NCBI RefSeq assembly: GCF_014844075.1
Contig: NZ_CP062165.1
Coordinates: 1,054,001-1,118,000, forward strand
Direction of reading: 5' to 3'
DNA length: 64,000 nt
From: Paenibacillus sp. JNUCC-31
Lineage (GTDB): Bacteria; Bacillota; Bacilli; Paenibacillales; Paenibacillaceae
Positions 52,976 through 61,853 of this stretch are shown here, in pieces; the first letter of the stretch is position 1; each line of letters opens with the position of its first letter. A program made the position numbers and the translations under genes. Under the pieces are notes generated by a model, which was not told the DNA's origin, did not search any database, and saw only the letters and a list, made by a program, of their open reading frames with translations.

Positions 52976-54247
52976 CGAGATCTGCAAGGCAATAATGCTT
53001 TTTACGTATTGATTAGCCGTAATCTCACCCACGAGAAGTTGTTGGATCTTCTTTTGAAAAGCAGAAGTCAGTATAAGGCTTTCCGTCATTACAGCCTGTG
53101 AAGATTCAGCTGGAAACCAGGATTTCACATCAGTCGTATCATATTTCGTTATTAGTTTCTGTGACTCAAGATCTAGTTCCTGTTGCTTTGCGGGTAAATA
53201 CTTAGCCTGTTGGTACCACTCCGATTGCACGGAAGAGGAAGTCATACCTTCAATCCAGCGGCTGGCCTCTTCCGCCTCAAGTGAGCCAGCTGCGATAACA
53301 AGACTTCTTGATCTTAGAGGTTCCAACGCACTGAATGCTATCCTGTCTGTTGAAGCCTTTTCTCCTGCCACGCCTTGATTTCCACTCAACAAACGGGACA
53401 GCAACGTGACTAGCATAGGAGCACCCGTTTGCTCACCAGAAGCAGAGATCGTCGGATTTGTTGATTCTACCGTAATATGCGACTGGATTTGGTCCAGTAG
53501 CTGTATGATCTGTTGGTACGCCTCCGTTTGCGAAGAAGTTTGCGCTTTCTTAATTCTGTTGGGGGCCATGCCTGGCTCAAACTGATTCAGCCACGCACTT
53601 ACCGCATGAAGATCATTTAAGTTTATTCTTATCAAATCCGTTCCATCTTGCGTTGCCTGTTGTACAAGTTTGATCCACTGGTCCTTGTTTTCGGGTAAAC
53701 CTGCCAAGCCAGCTTCGTCCAGGAATGGAGAGCGAGCTGCGAGTACGTAGGCGTCAAAGTCAAACGGCATACCCCATTGGTAACCATTCCACTCTGTCAT
53801 TTCTCTCAAGCCGACCACGGTTTCTCCCAAAGACTTGGACAGCGTTGTACCATTTAACGGATACAGATGTCCTTTTTTGGCATGATATTGAACTTCCGCA
53901 CTATCCAGAAGAATGATATCCCCGCTCTCCCCTACCGAAAATTGATTATCAAGCACTCGTTTATATGTATTTGGCTCCAAATTACGAAGACTTATTTCCA
54001 CATGTTGAGAAGCTGCTGCTTCATTAGCCAATCTTTCAAACGACTGGAAGTCTGTCTTTGACATGGAGACTACAATCTCTAGTGGGGCATGTTGGTCCTC
54101 GCTGCGCGATGATGTGTTGGGAAATGCATCTTTCTCCTGGTCTCGTTCCTGATTCAGCTGTGAACCTCTAAAGTCAAAACTGGGAGACAGAATCGTTAAC
54201 GAAAGCAGCAGTACTGCGAACAAAATAACCTGGTGCCCACGCTTCAT
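52967..54247 (-). CDS. Extracellular solute-binding-like protein, orphan
   Basis: A 426-residue exported protein with a family 1 (sugar-type) solute-binding fold pattern: 'LEIVVSMSKTDFQSFERLANE', 'GDIILLDSAEVQYHAKKGHLYPLN', 'MTEWNGYQWGMPFDFDAYVLAARSPFLDEAGL'. The signal region (to about residue 25) has no cysteine, so it is not a lipoprotein; it may stay tethered by its uncleaved helix. No permease or ATPase gene is next to it. ATG behind AGGAGGAG. It converges with, and overlaps by 9 bp, the secreted coiled-coil gene. Ligand unknown. Confidence 0.7.
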   Translation of the reverse strand: MKRGHQVILFAVLLLSLTILSPSFDFRGSQLNQERDQEKDAFPNTSSRSEDQHAPLEIVVSMSKTDFQSFERLANEAAASQHVEISLRNLEPNTYKRVLDNQFSVGESGDIILLDSAEVQYHAKKGHLYPLNGTTLSKSLGETVVGLREMTEWNGYQWGMPFDFDAYVLAARSPFLDEAGLAGLPENKDQWIKLVQQATQDGTDLIRINLNDLHAVSAWLNQFEPGMAPNRIKKAQTSSQTEAYQQIIQLLDQIQSHITVESTNPTISASGEQTGAPMLVTLLSRLLSGNQGVAGEKASTDRIAFSALEPLRSRSLVIAAGSLEAEEASRWIEGMTSSSVQSEWYQQAKYLPAKQQELDLESQKLITKYDTTDVKSWFPAESSQAVMTESLILTSAFQKKIQQLLVGEITANQYVKSIIALQISSK

Positions 54248-54403
54248 TAACTTCTCCTCCTTGCTCCCTAATTTTTTCCTGCAACACTCATTGTAACAAA
54301 TAAGTAGTGCTCTTGTCCTATCCTGCCAAAAAACAGTTTTCCGATATTTTGCATACTTCGAGCATATCGAGTTCTGTGCAATAACTGATTTTTATTTTTT
54401 CAG

Positions 54404-54429
54404 CAAAAAAACCGGCTCCAAGAGCCGGT
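54404..54429 (-). terminator. Intrinsic terminator after phoH
   Basis: On the minus strand ACCGGCTC-TTG-GAGCCGGT (54411-54429) is a perfect eight-base stem with a short loop, followed by seven U residues. Confidence 0.9.
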
Positions 54430-54469
54430 TCTTTAGAAACATTTTCCGGGAAATAAACTCTTCTCAACC

Positions 54470-55804
54470 TTACAATAAATCCGCTGCAAGCTGAGCCAAT
54501 TTGGAGCGTTCTCCTTTTTCCAGCATAATGTGTCCGCTGATTCCCTCCTGCTTGAATCGCTCCACAATATACGTCAGACCATTACTTGCTGAATCCAGGT
54601 AAGGATGGTCAATTTGCTCAGGGTCACCCATCAGAATAATTTTACTGCCCTCACCGACCCTTGATACAATGGTCTTCACTTCATGACGAGACAGGTTTTG
54701 GGCTTCATCAATAATGATGAACTGTCCTGGAATGGACCGTCCACGAATATAGGTCAAGGCTTCAACCTGAATACTGCCAAGCCCCATCAAAATTTTATCA
54801 ATGTCGCCTGCTTTTTTGGTATCAAACAAAAATTCCAGATTATCATAAATCGGTTGCATCCACGGTCGGAGTTTTTCTTCCTTCTCCCCAGGAAGATAAC
54901 CAATATCTTTTCCCATCGGAACGACAGGACGGGCGATCAATAATTTTTTGTACTTGTGATCATCCTCCACCTTAAGCAAACCTGCAGCAAGCGCCAGCAA
55001 AGTTTTCCCTGTTCCCGCCTTTCCTGTAATCGTAACAAGGGGAATATCATCATTCAGCAGCAGCTCCAGGGCCATTCGCTGTTGCGCATTACGTGCGCCA
55101 ATGCCCCACACATTATCATTGCTCAGGAAAAGCGGCTCCAGTTTCGTCCCCTCTGTATTCACTTTGAGCAAAGCCGATTTATTAGTTCCCATCTCATCCT
55201 TGAGAATTACAAATTCATTCGGGTAAAGTGAATAAGACAACTGTAATGGTTTGATTGGCAGAAAACGATATGTGTAAAACTCATCAATAACCGAAGGGTG
55301 GACTTTCAGGGCCGTATAGCCCGGGTACAACTCACTCAGTCCTGCGGTCCGATCTGATAAGTAATCCTGCGTAAACAGCCCAAGTACATCCGCTTTGATA
55401 CGAACAAGTACATCCTTGCTGACCAGTACAACCTGACGTTCAACGATCTCTTTTTCATTTTCCTCAATTTGATAATTTAAGGCCACGGCCAAAATTCGAT
55501 TATCATTCGATACCTCACCAAACATTTCCTGAACTTTCACAAAGCTGCGATGATTCAGTTCCACTTTCAGATTGCCTCCATTAGCCAAAGGTACACCACT
55601 GTGCAAATGTCCTAATTCACGCAATCCATCAAGAAGTCTCGATACATTACGGGCATTCCGGCCAATTTCATCGGCATTCCTTTTTTTGGAGTCGATCTCC
55701 TCCAGTACAACCGCGGGAATGATTACCTCATGTTCTTCAAAGGCAAATATGGCATTGGGGTCATGCAGAAGCACGTTGGTATCCAATACAAAAATCTTTT
55801 TCAT
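54470..55804 (-). CDS. PIN-PhoH family protein (YlaK/PhoH2-like)
   Basis: A 444-residue protein: an N-terminal PIN nuclease domain ('FVLDTNVLLHDPNAI', acidic residues at D7 and later 'EEIDSKKRN') and a C-terminal PhoH ATPase domain with Walker A 'GKAGTGKTLLALAAG', 'ARPVVPMGKDIGYLPGEKEEKL' and Walker B 'FIIIDEAQNLS'. Such PhoH2 proteins act as sequence-dependent RNA helicase/RNases. ATG behind TTGGAGGGG. It corresponds to YlaK of the Bacillus yla region. Monocistronic, with a strong terminator. Confidence 0.92.
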   Translation of the reverse strand: MKKIFVLDTNVLLHDPNAIFAFEEHEVIIPAVVLEEIDSKKRNADEIGRNARNVSRLLDGLRELGHLHSGVPLANGGNLKVELNHRSFVKVQEMFGEVSNDNRILAVALNYQIEENEKEIVERQVVLVSKDVLVRIKADVLGLFTQDYLSDRTAGLSELYPGYTALKVHPSVIDEFYTYRFLPIKPLQLSYSLYPNEFVILKDEMGTNKSALLKVNTEGTKLEPLFLSNDNVWGIGARNAQQRMALELLLNDDIPLVTITGKAGTGKTLLALAAGLLKVEDDHKYKKLLIARPVVPMGKDIGYLPGEKEEKLRPWMQPIYDNLEFLFDTKKAGDIDKILMGLGSIQVEALTYIRGRSIPGQFIIIDEAQNLSRHEVKTIVSRVGEGSKIILMGDPEQIDHPYLDSASNGLTYIVERFKQEGISGHIMLEKGERSKLAQLAADLL

Positions 55805-55947
55805 TCAATCCCCTCCAAAGCGGCGTCGTTAAAGGCATGGGCTAGAACGTGAACTCAGGAATGCCAGATTATACAATTGTATCACCATGCATGGGCAGTC
55901 CTTTTTTCTTTCCCGAGTTCGTTTTTGATCGTGTGATCTTCAGCAGC

Positions 55948-55974
55948 GGCATGGACAATCATGCTCCCATACAT
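55948..55974 (+). promoter_or_regulatory. Possible forespore (SigG/SigF-type) promoter before the yhcN-type gene
   Basis: CATACAT (55968-55974) is near the -10 consensus CATACTA, and GGCATG (55948-55953) is a weak -35 match at a 14-base distance. Weak evidence; supported mainly by the sporulation link of the gene. Confidence 0.25.
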
Positions 55975-56042
55975 AAATGTATTCGACTAGGACAAAATAA
56001 TTGTCAACCATTCTGAAAAACTCCAAGAAAGGATGAACATTT

Positions 56043-56726
56043 ATGAAAATATGGGTGTGCACGCTGCTTATGATCTTTATACTTACAGGCTGCAACACAA
56101 CTCGTAACGCTTCGCCGAATCAGGGGACACATGCGAAAGGATACGGAGGAAATGTAACAACTCGGCAAGATCAACGGAAAGGATCTCACATGCTCAATAC
56201 ACAGGCAGATCGGATGCACCCTTCTGCTGTGGACCACCTGACCGAAAATACAGGTGAGGTTCATGAGAAAAACGTCATGGACAACACCCAGGCTGGGCGG
56301 ATGCCAAACGAAAAAAGGGTCACCCACCTCAAAACACTTGCCAAGCAAGTGGAAGGTGTCAAAGATGCCAACTGTGTCATCCTTGGCAATACAGCCGTCG
56401 TTGGCATTGATGTGGATGGTGAACTGGAACGTGCACAAGTCGGTACGATCAAATATGCTGTAGCCGAAGCCCTTCGCAAAGATCCGGAAGGTTTGGATTC
56501 CATTGTAACCGCAGATGCCGATGTTACCGAACGTATTAAGGAAGTTGGTGAACATATTCGTCAAGGACACCCGATATCCGGCTTTGCTTCAGAGCTCGCC
56601 GACATGGTGGGACGAATTATCCCTCAACTGCCGAAAGATGTCAAAGTCCGTCAAAATCCAGATGAACATAAGCAACAAATGCAGCAGCTGCATTCATCTG
56701 ACAAAAGACAACAAAAAGCCCAGTGA
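56043..56726 (+). CDS. YhcN/YlaJ family sporulation lipoprotein
   Basis: A 227-residue lipoprotein with signal peptide and lipobox 'LTGC' (C17). The YhcN/YlaJ domain spans about 95-190: 'RVTHLKTLAKQVEGVKDANCVILGNTAVVGIDVDG', 'VAEALRKDPEGLDSIVTADADVTERI'. Members are found in the spore membrane or coat and help germination or outgrowth. ATG with an AAAGGATG site. A bidirectional terminator follows and is shared with the convergent gene. It corresponds to YlaJ in the Bacillus order but is on the opposite strand from phoH. Confidence 0.85.
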   Translation: MKIWVCTLLMIFILTGCNTTRNASPNQGTHAKGYGGNVTTRQDQRKGSHMLNTQADRMHPSAVDHLTENTGEVHEKNVMDNTQAGRMPNEKRVTHLKTLAKQVEGVKDANCVILGNTAVVGIDVDGELERAQVGTIKYAVAEALRKDPEGLDSIVTADADVTERIKEVGEHIRQGHPISGFASELADMVGRIIPQLPKDVKVRQNPDEHKQQMQQLHSSDKRQQKAQ

Positions 56727-56745
56727 TCTCTCACTAGGCTTTTTT
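56713..56745. terminator. Bidirectional terminator overlapping two gene ends
   Basis: AAGCCCAGTGA and TCACTAGGCTT (56716-56741, one mismatch in the plus-strand reading) form the stem, with U-runs on both strands. It contains the stop codon of the minus-strand gene. Confidence 0.8.
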
Positions 56746-57186
56746 CATGGCAGTAAACACCTGCTCATCTAATTTCTCAGCAGCACGCTGATCATATATT
56801 TTGACATATTGCGGCACAGAGGACAGTTGGGCTCCATAAAAAAGGGCATTCCTTACCGCCTCAATGGAAATGTCGAAGCAGCACATGTTAAAGGGAACAT
56901 CCTGTAACGGATTTTGTCGTACCGAAGCACGTCCGTTTACAGCATACACCATTTCTTCTCCAAATATGGTGACGGTAATAGCCGGATTCTCAATCATATT
57001 GTTCACGAGACGTGAACGATGATCAATCGCCACACGAAGGGTGGAAGCATTCTCCGCATAGATCCAGGAGATTGCCGTTGATGTCGGACCTCCAGATTCA
57101 ATGTCCACGGTGCTCAGGAGCACAAATGTTTCGTTCTTGAATTGCTGTAGAAGAGATTCAGTCAATTGTGTGACGGCTTCGGACAT
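56734..57186 (-). CDS. Pyridoxamine 5'-phosphate oxidase-fold protein
   Basis: A 150-residue split-barrel flavin-binding-fold protein: 'ETFVLLSTVDIESGGPTSTAISWIY', 'LRVAIDHRSRLVNNMIENPAITVTIFG' and 'VNGRASV'. The fold is that of the general PNPOx-like family; substrate and cofactor (FMN, F420 or heme) cannot be told from sequence. It shares its terminator with the yhcN-type gene. ATG start with a weak site. Confidence 0.75.
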   Translation of the reverse strand: MSEAVTQLTESLLQQFKNETFVLLSTVDIESGGPTSTAISWIYAENASTLRVAIDHRSRLVNNMIENPAITVTIFGEEMVYAVNGRASVRQNPLQDVPFNMCCFDISIEAVRNALFYGAQLSSVPQYVKIYDQRAAEKLDEQVFTAMKKA

Positions 57187-57287
57187 CCAACCAGCCCCCT
57201 AATCTTCTTTATGCAATTCTTGATGCGTTATTGATGTTATTATAACATACCACCAATCTTGCTTCCAATCCCAAAAGAAAAACGATA

Positions 57288-58349
57288 TTACTCCGCTGAT
57301 GGAGAAGTTGTTACTTTACCTGATAGGGTATCCTGCAACGCCTGCTTGGCGTTAGCCAATTCCGTTTCGTTGATATATACATATGGACTTCTCCACTCTC
57401 CGGTTACTGGTGTGTAATGTACATCCGATTTGGAAATATTCCAGTAAGTAGCAATAAAGTTTTTCATCTGCTCCGATTCAACGTCTGTCGTCATATTTTT
57501 ATCAACCGCGCCAATCACTTTGCTAATCTTCGTAACACCGCCCAGTGATTTCAACTGATCCAGCATGGAATTCAGCACTTGGTTCTGACGTTTGTTGCGG
57601 TCAAAGTCATTGGACTCGGCTGTTTTCGGATTACAGTTCGATTTACGGTAACGAACGAAATCGAGTGCTTCTTTGCCATCCAGATGCTGCGCTCCGGTCA
57701 CCAGATTAATATCCGTGCCATCGGCTGTATCTTTGTAACACATGTTTTTGTCCACGGTCACATCCACGCCACCTACGGCATTGACAGCATCACGAAATGC
57801 CTGGAAATTCAGAACGGTGGTATAGTTGATATCCACATCCAGATATTTACCCATCATTTCTTTCATTTGATCTTCTGCATTCTTGCCAGAGGTTTTTTCC
57901 TGCGCTTTAAATTTTGGATAATAAGAGTTCAATTTATTCGCCTTGTACCCATCCAGCTGAATACGTGTATCCCGAGGTAATGATACTATAGTTGCCGACT
58001 TGGTTTCCGGATTCAGTGCAGCTACCATGACCACATCGGAGAGATACGTGCCTGTTTCAGGACGGTTATCTGTACCTAGCAACAACATCGTAATGGGTTT
58101 GGTTTTGGCTGACATACCAGGTGGTACCGGCTTGTCGATGCCTGTATCAGCTACCTGATTATATACCCAATAGATATATCCCCCGCCTACCAAAATAGCA
58201 ATAGCCAATAAACTTAAAACCAGTCTGCCAAAGGTTCGCATCCGTTTCTTCTTCTTTGGTTGCTTACCCTTTCCATTCTTCGATCCAGAAGCACCGGATG
58301 AAGCAGGTGCCTGTCTCCGTGGAGGCAGTCCATTCGAATTTGAGTTCAT
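57288..58349 (-). CDS. LytR-CpsA-Psr (LCP) family wall polymer ligase
   Basis: A 353-residue membrane-anchored enzyme. The cytoplasmic tail is rich in S, G, K and P ('GKGKQPKKKKRMR') and is followed by one helix. The LCP domain has 'TMLLLGTDNRPETGTYLSDVVMVAALNP', 'ATIVSLPRDTRIQLDGYKANKLNSYY' and 'LDGKEALDFVRYRKSN'. LCP proteins attach teichoic acids or other glycopolymers to peptidoglycan outside the cell, taking them from undecaprenyl diphosphate. I start at ATG 58349 behind AAAGGTG; the open frame extends to 58490 and overlaps ylaH, without support. Confidence 0.9.
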   Translation of the reverse strand: MNSNSNGLPPRRQAPASSGASGSKNGKGKQPKKKKRMRTFGRLVLSLLAIAILVGGGYIYWVYNQVADTGIDKPVPPGMSAKTKPITMLLLGTDNRPETGTYLSDVVMVAALNPETKSATIVSLPRDTRIQLDGYKANKLNSYYPKFKAQEKTSGKNAEDQMKEMMGKYLDVDINYTTVLNFQAFRDAVNAVGGVDVTVDKNMCYKDTADGTDINLVTGAQHLDGKEALDFVRYRKSNCNPKTAESNDFDRNKRQNQVLNSMLDQLKSLGGVTKISKVIGAVDKNMTTDVESEQMKNFIATYWNISKSDVHYTPVTGEWRSPYVYINETELANAKQALQDTLSGKVTTSPSAE

Positions 58350-58440
58350 ATCTTCAACACCTTTATCACATCTGTTTTGGCCTATATATAAGACAACCGC
58401 TTTCCCTAAGGAAAACGGATGGTCTATACAAGGACAGAGT

Positions 58441-58737
58441 TTATGAGTTTCGAGCGGCAGCTTCTGCCTTTTTCTTTTGACGACCTTCAATGAAATAGCG
58501 CACTCGCACTAACAGCATCAAACCGACAGCGACCAACAAACATTGAATGATGGGCAGTTTGTCGATCTGAAAAATAAGAAGCATGAATGTGCCCATCGCC
58601 ATCAATACATAGAGAACGATTTCCTTACCAAGCGGCAATTTCTGACGTACCCGAAACACCTTGTTATATACGTAAGTAATCAATACAAAGATGACGATGT
58701 AGGCTACGATCGGGTTTGATGCGAACCATGCTTGCAT
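58441..58737 (-). CDS. ylaH: YlaH-like membrane protein
   Basis: A 98-residue protein with two or three membrane helices ('VAYIVIFVLITYVYNKVF', 'EIVLYVLMAMGTFMLLIFQI', 'LPIIQCLLVAVGLMLLVRVRYFIEGRQKKK'). It fits the YlaH-like family, of unknown role and encoded next to typA in Bacillus, as here. ATG behind AGGAGT. The region between it and typA (58738-59039) has no gene. Confidence 0.8.
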   Translation of the reverse strand: MQAWFASNPIVAYIVIFVLITYVYNKVFRVRQKLPLGKEIVLYVLMAMGTFMLLIFQIDKLPIIQCLLVAVGLMLLVRVRYFIEGRQKKKAEAAARNS

Positions 58738-59039
58738 GCACAGCCAACTCCTTTCGTGTTCATGCTAGATATAAGTTAATTGGTTGATGGAGCACACCAA
58801 CAACATTAATTACAAAGCTCTGCATGTGACCGTTTCGGATTCGGATCGTTCTTTTGGTCGCTGTTATCCCCAGATTTTTTTGATCCATTTCTTAATGGTA
58901 AAATCCGGGGATAAAGGCGAACGCTTCGCTCCTACAGAATCGATTCCGTATCCTCCACTACTTTAGTGGGTTGTAATCAACGCCGATGGTGCATATGTGT
59001 TCCATCAAACGTTAACTTATATATTTTATTTTGTTGTAA
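58738..59039. repeat. Gene-free region with imperfect palindromic element
   Basis: An inverted repeat TTATCCCC (58864-58871) / GGGGATAA (58907-58914) encloses a smaller hairpin CCATTTCTTAATGG. It is followed by ACGCTTCGCTCCT (58921-58933), a 13-mer also present in repeat units 2-4 before ileS, then GAATCGATTC and CCACTAAAGTAGTGG. No open frame has a ribosome binding site. It looks like a small dispersed repeat. Confidence 0.5.
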
Positions 59040-60884
59040 TTAGGCTTTAGAAGCCATTTTACGTTGTTTCTCTGCACGTTCACGCTCGGATTTGTTCAGG
59101 ATCTTCTTACGAAGACGAATAGATTTCGGTGTAATCTCACAATATTCATCTTCATTCAGATATTCAAGCGCCTGTTCCAACGAGAAGATAATCGGAGTTT
59201 TAATTTTAACCGTGTCATCTTTACCGGAAGAACGAACGTTAGTCAGTTGTTTTTCTTTGCAGATGTTGACAACGATATCATTGTCTCGTGTATGCTCACC
59301 AACGATCATACCTTCGTAAATTTCTGTTCCAGGCTCCAGGAAGAGCGTACCACGATCCTCAACGCCCATCATTCCATAGAACGTAGATGTACCCGTTTCA
59401 GTTGAGATCAGTACACCTTGGTGACGTCCACCCACTTGACCGGATACTACTGGAGCGTAGCTGTCAAATGCATGGTTCATTACGCCATAACCACGAGTCA
59501 ATGTCAGGAAGTTGGTGCTGTATCCAATCAGACCACGTGCAGGAATCAGGAACTCCAGACGTACTTGACCGCTACCTGTGTTGATCATGTTAACCATCTC
59601 TGCTTTACGTGCGCCCAGGCTCTCCATTACGGAACCCATGCTCTCTTCAGGGATATCAATCAACAAGCGCTCAACAGGTTCCATTTTCTTACCGTCAACT
59701 TCTTTGATGATAACTTCTGGTTTGGATACTTGAAGCTCATATCCTTCACGACGCATATTTTCAATCAGGATACCCAAGTGAAGCTCACCACGTCCGGAAA
59801 CGATAAATGCATCCGGGCTTTCCGTTTCGTCAACACGAAGGGAAACGTCTGTTTCCAGCTCTTTGAACAAACGCTCACGAAGTTTACGGGAAGTTACCCA
59901 TTTACCTTCACGGCCTGCGAATGGACTGTTGTTCACGAGGAACGTCATTTGCAATGTAGGCTCATCAATTTTCAGAACTGGCAAAGCTTCAGGTTGGTTA
60001 GGGTCAGCGATGGTTTCACCAATGTTGATGTCCTTGATCCCTGCAATGGCAACGATATCGCCTGCTCCTGCTTCTTCTGTCTCAACACGTTTGAGACCTT
60101 GGAAACCAAACAGTTTCTCGATACGAGCGGTTTTGCTTTTGCCATCTCGCATAATAACCGTAACGGATTGTCCTTGACGGATTACACCGCGGTTTACACG
60201 ACCGATCGCAATACGGCCAAGGTATTCATTGTAGTCCATCAAAGTAACGAGGAATTGAAGTGGTTCTTCAACATTCTCAGTAGGGTGTGGGATGTGGCTG
60301 ACGATGGTATTGTAGATCGCCATCATGTTGTCATCTTGTTTCGCAGGGTCATCTTCCATGCTGGATGTTCCGTTCAATGCGGAAGCGTACACAACAGGGA
60401 ATTCAAGTTGTTGATCGTTGGCGCCCAGTTCAATGAACAGGTCCAATACTTCATCAATAACCTCAGACGGACGAGCCGCTGGACGATCAATTTTGTTTAC
60501 GACAACGATTGGTGTCAGGTTGTGCTCCAATGCTTTACGCAATACGAATTTCGTTTGCGGCATGCAGCCCTCGTAAGCATCAACAACGAGCAATACACCG
60601 TCAACCATTTTCATGATACGTTCCACTTCACCACCAAAGTCGGCGTGTCCTGGTGTATCCACGATATTGATCAGGTAATCTTTATAGGTAATAGCTGTGT
60701 TTTTGGCCAGAATCGTAATACCGCGTTCACGCTCCAAATCGTTGGAGTCCATTGCGCGCTCCTGTACCGTTTCGTGATCACGGAAAGTACCGGATTGCTG
60801 GAGCAACTTGTCGACGAGTGTTGTTTTCCCGTGGTCGACGTGGGCAATAATCGCAATATTGCGAATGTGTTCTCTTGAATGCAT
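59040..60884 (-). CDS. typA: Ribosome-binding GTPase TypA/BipA
   Basis: A 614-residue translational GTPase needed for 50S assembly, stress and cold growth. G1 is 'AHVDHGKTT' (14-21), G2 is in 'ERGITI', G3 '[11 protein letters not shown]', G4 'NKID'. Domain II, an EF-G-like domain V and the BipA-specific C-terminal domain follow ('[14 protein letters not shown]'). The last residues are basic. I start at ATG 60884 ('MHSREHIRN'); a TTG ten codons upstream is possible but gives a non-family extension. Upstream of ylaH, as in Bacillus. Confidence 0.95.
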   Translation of the reverse strand: MHSREHIRNIAIIAHVDHGKTTLVDKLLQQSGTFRDHETVQERAMDSNDLERERGITILAKNTAITYKDYLINIVDTPGHADFGGEVERIMKMVDGVLLVVDAYEGCMPQTKFVLRKALEHNLTPIVVVNKIDRPAARPSEVIDEVLDLFIELGANDQQLEFPVVYASALNGTSSMEDDPAKQDDNMMAIYNTIVSHIPHPTENVEEPLQFLVTLMDYNEYLGRIAIGRVNRGVIRQGQSVTVIMRDGKSKTARIEKLFGFQGLKRVETEEAGAGDIVAIAGIKDINIGETIADPNQPEALPVLKIDEPTLQMTFLVNNSPFAGREGKWVTSRKLRERLFKELETDVSLRVDETESPDAFIVSGRGELHLGILIENMRREGYELQVSKPEVIIKEVDGKKMEPVERLLIDIPEESMGSVMESLGARKAEMVNMINTGSGQVRLEFLIPARGLIGYSTNFLTLTRGYGVMNHAFDSYAPVVSGQVGGRHQGVLISTETGTSTFYGMMGVEDRGTLFLEPGTEIYEGMIVGEHTRDNDIVVNICKEKQLTNVRSSGKDDTVKIKTPIIFSLEQALEYLNEDEYCEITPKSIRLRKKILNKSERERAEKQRKMASKA

Positions 60885-60954
60885 GGTTTGTATCCATATC
60901 CTTTCCAATTTCAATTCTTATCTACTAAACTTCCCGCAATTTCGCAGGTTACTC

Positions 60955-60987
60955 ACCCAAAATAAGCGTCGGTGATATCCCGACGCA
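60955..60987 (-). terminator. Intrinsic terminator after the LiaF-like gene
   Basis: On the minus strand GCGTCGG-GATATCA-CCGACGC (60966-60986), a perfect seven-base stem, is followed by TTATTTTG. It lies about 75 bp after the stop, before typA. Confidence 0.65.
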
Positions 60988-61061
60988 TGTCTATATCCCT
61001 TATATTATAGTTGATCATAGGTAAAAATCAAGATATTTCGCTTGAAAGACCATTGGGAATG

Positions 61062-61556
61062 TTACCAGCCTCTCCCTCGACGTCCACGACCAAGCAACAA
61101 CCACATCCCGCCTACAATCAAAAGTACTGCCAGTACGTAGATAATACCCGTGTGAAGCAGTGTAAATCCGAATAAAATTATTGAAAGGATTCCCACGCCC
61201 GCTGCAACCGGAAGTACCCATTCAGGTCTTCGGTGATCGACCATTGCATATTCAAGCAAACCAATTGCAATTCCCAGCAAAAATGCAGGCCATAGATTAC
61301 TCATCAATCCACCGCCCCATGTATTCGTGATTCCGAACAACAGACCATAGACCGTTAACGTGCCTGCTGGAACGAGTGACCATGATGGCGTAAGCCTTGC
61401 ATAGTATAATGCATGAAGAGCAATACCAGGCAACAATATGAGCAAAGGCCAGAAGTGCCGTCCAATGAAGCCAAACACACCAAGTTTGCCAAGTAAAATA
61501 ATTAAACCCGCAACTACAATGAAAATCCCAATTGCTTTTTCGTTTCTCATCCTCAT
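61062..61556 (-). CDS. LiaI/LiaF-like membrane protein
   Basis: A 164-residue protein of five or six membrane helices, starting 'KAIGIFIVVAGLIILLGKLGVFGFIG' and 'FWPLLILLPGIALHALYY'. This resembles the LiaI/LiaF-like transmembrane region found in envelope stress proteins. It has no C-terminal LiaF domain and ends in a short basic tail. No two-component genes are adjacent, so a stress role is only a possibility. ATG behind AGAGGTGATTG. Confidence 0.65.
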   Translation of the reverse strand: MRMRNEKAIGIFIVVAGLIILLGKLGVFGFIGRHFWPLLILLPGIALHALYYARLTPSWSLVPAGTLTVYGLLFGITNTWGGGLMSNLWPAFLLGIAIGLLEYAMVDHRRPEWVLPVAAGVGILSIILFGFTLLHTGIIYVLAVLLIVGGMWLLLGRGRRGRGW

Positions 61557-61788
61557 CTACAATCACCTCTTATACATTTGGCTATGTACCCCGAAATCTA
61601 AACTGAAAGCATTCGATGATGACTGACTGTTTCCAGCCTGCTTCTAGTGTAGCCGATGTGTATGCAAAAAACTACACTTTATGTCGCACTTCGCCTCTCT
61701 CCATATCCTTTATTACCCTAAAATGCCTTTGCTATTACTTCTCCAAGGTAGCTCTATTCTTCACAACCGCAGACAACATATGAATACA

Positions 61789-61816
61789 GCAAAAAACTGC
61801 CCTTGAACGGGCAGTT
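61789..61816 (-). terminator. Intrinsic terminator after the minus-strand terC gene
   Basis: On the minus strand ACTGCCC-GTTCAA-GGGCAGT (61796-61815) is a perfect seven-base stem followed by six U residues, 39 bp after the stop. The rest of 61557-61853 shows no gene. Confidence 0.85.
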
Positions 61817-61853
61817 GCCAGCAAAACTTACATTTCACCTGTTTACATCTAAC

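Noticed and set aside
56004..56570. A 188-codon minus-strand frame
   Set aside because: It is antisense to the YhcN/YlaJ-type lipoprotein gene, which has a lipobox and clear family blocks.
59418..60878. A 486-codon open frame on the plus strand
   Set aside because: It is antisense to typA, whose GTPase motifs are clear. No start signal and no recognisable product.
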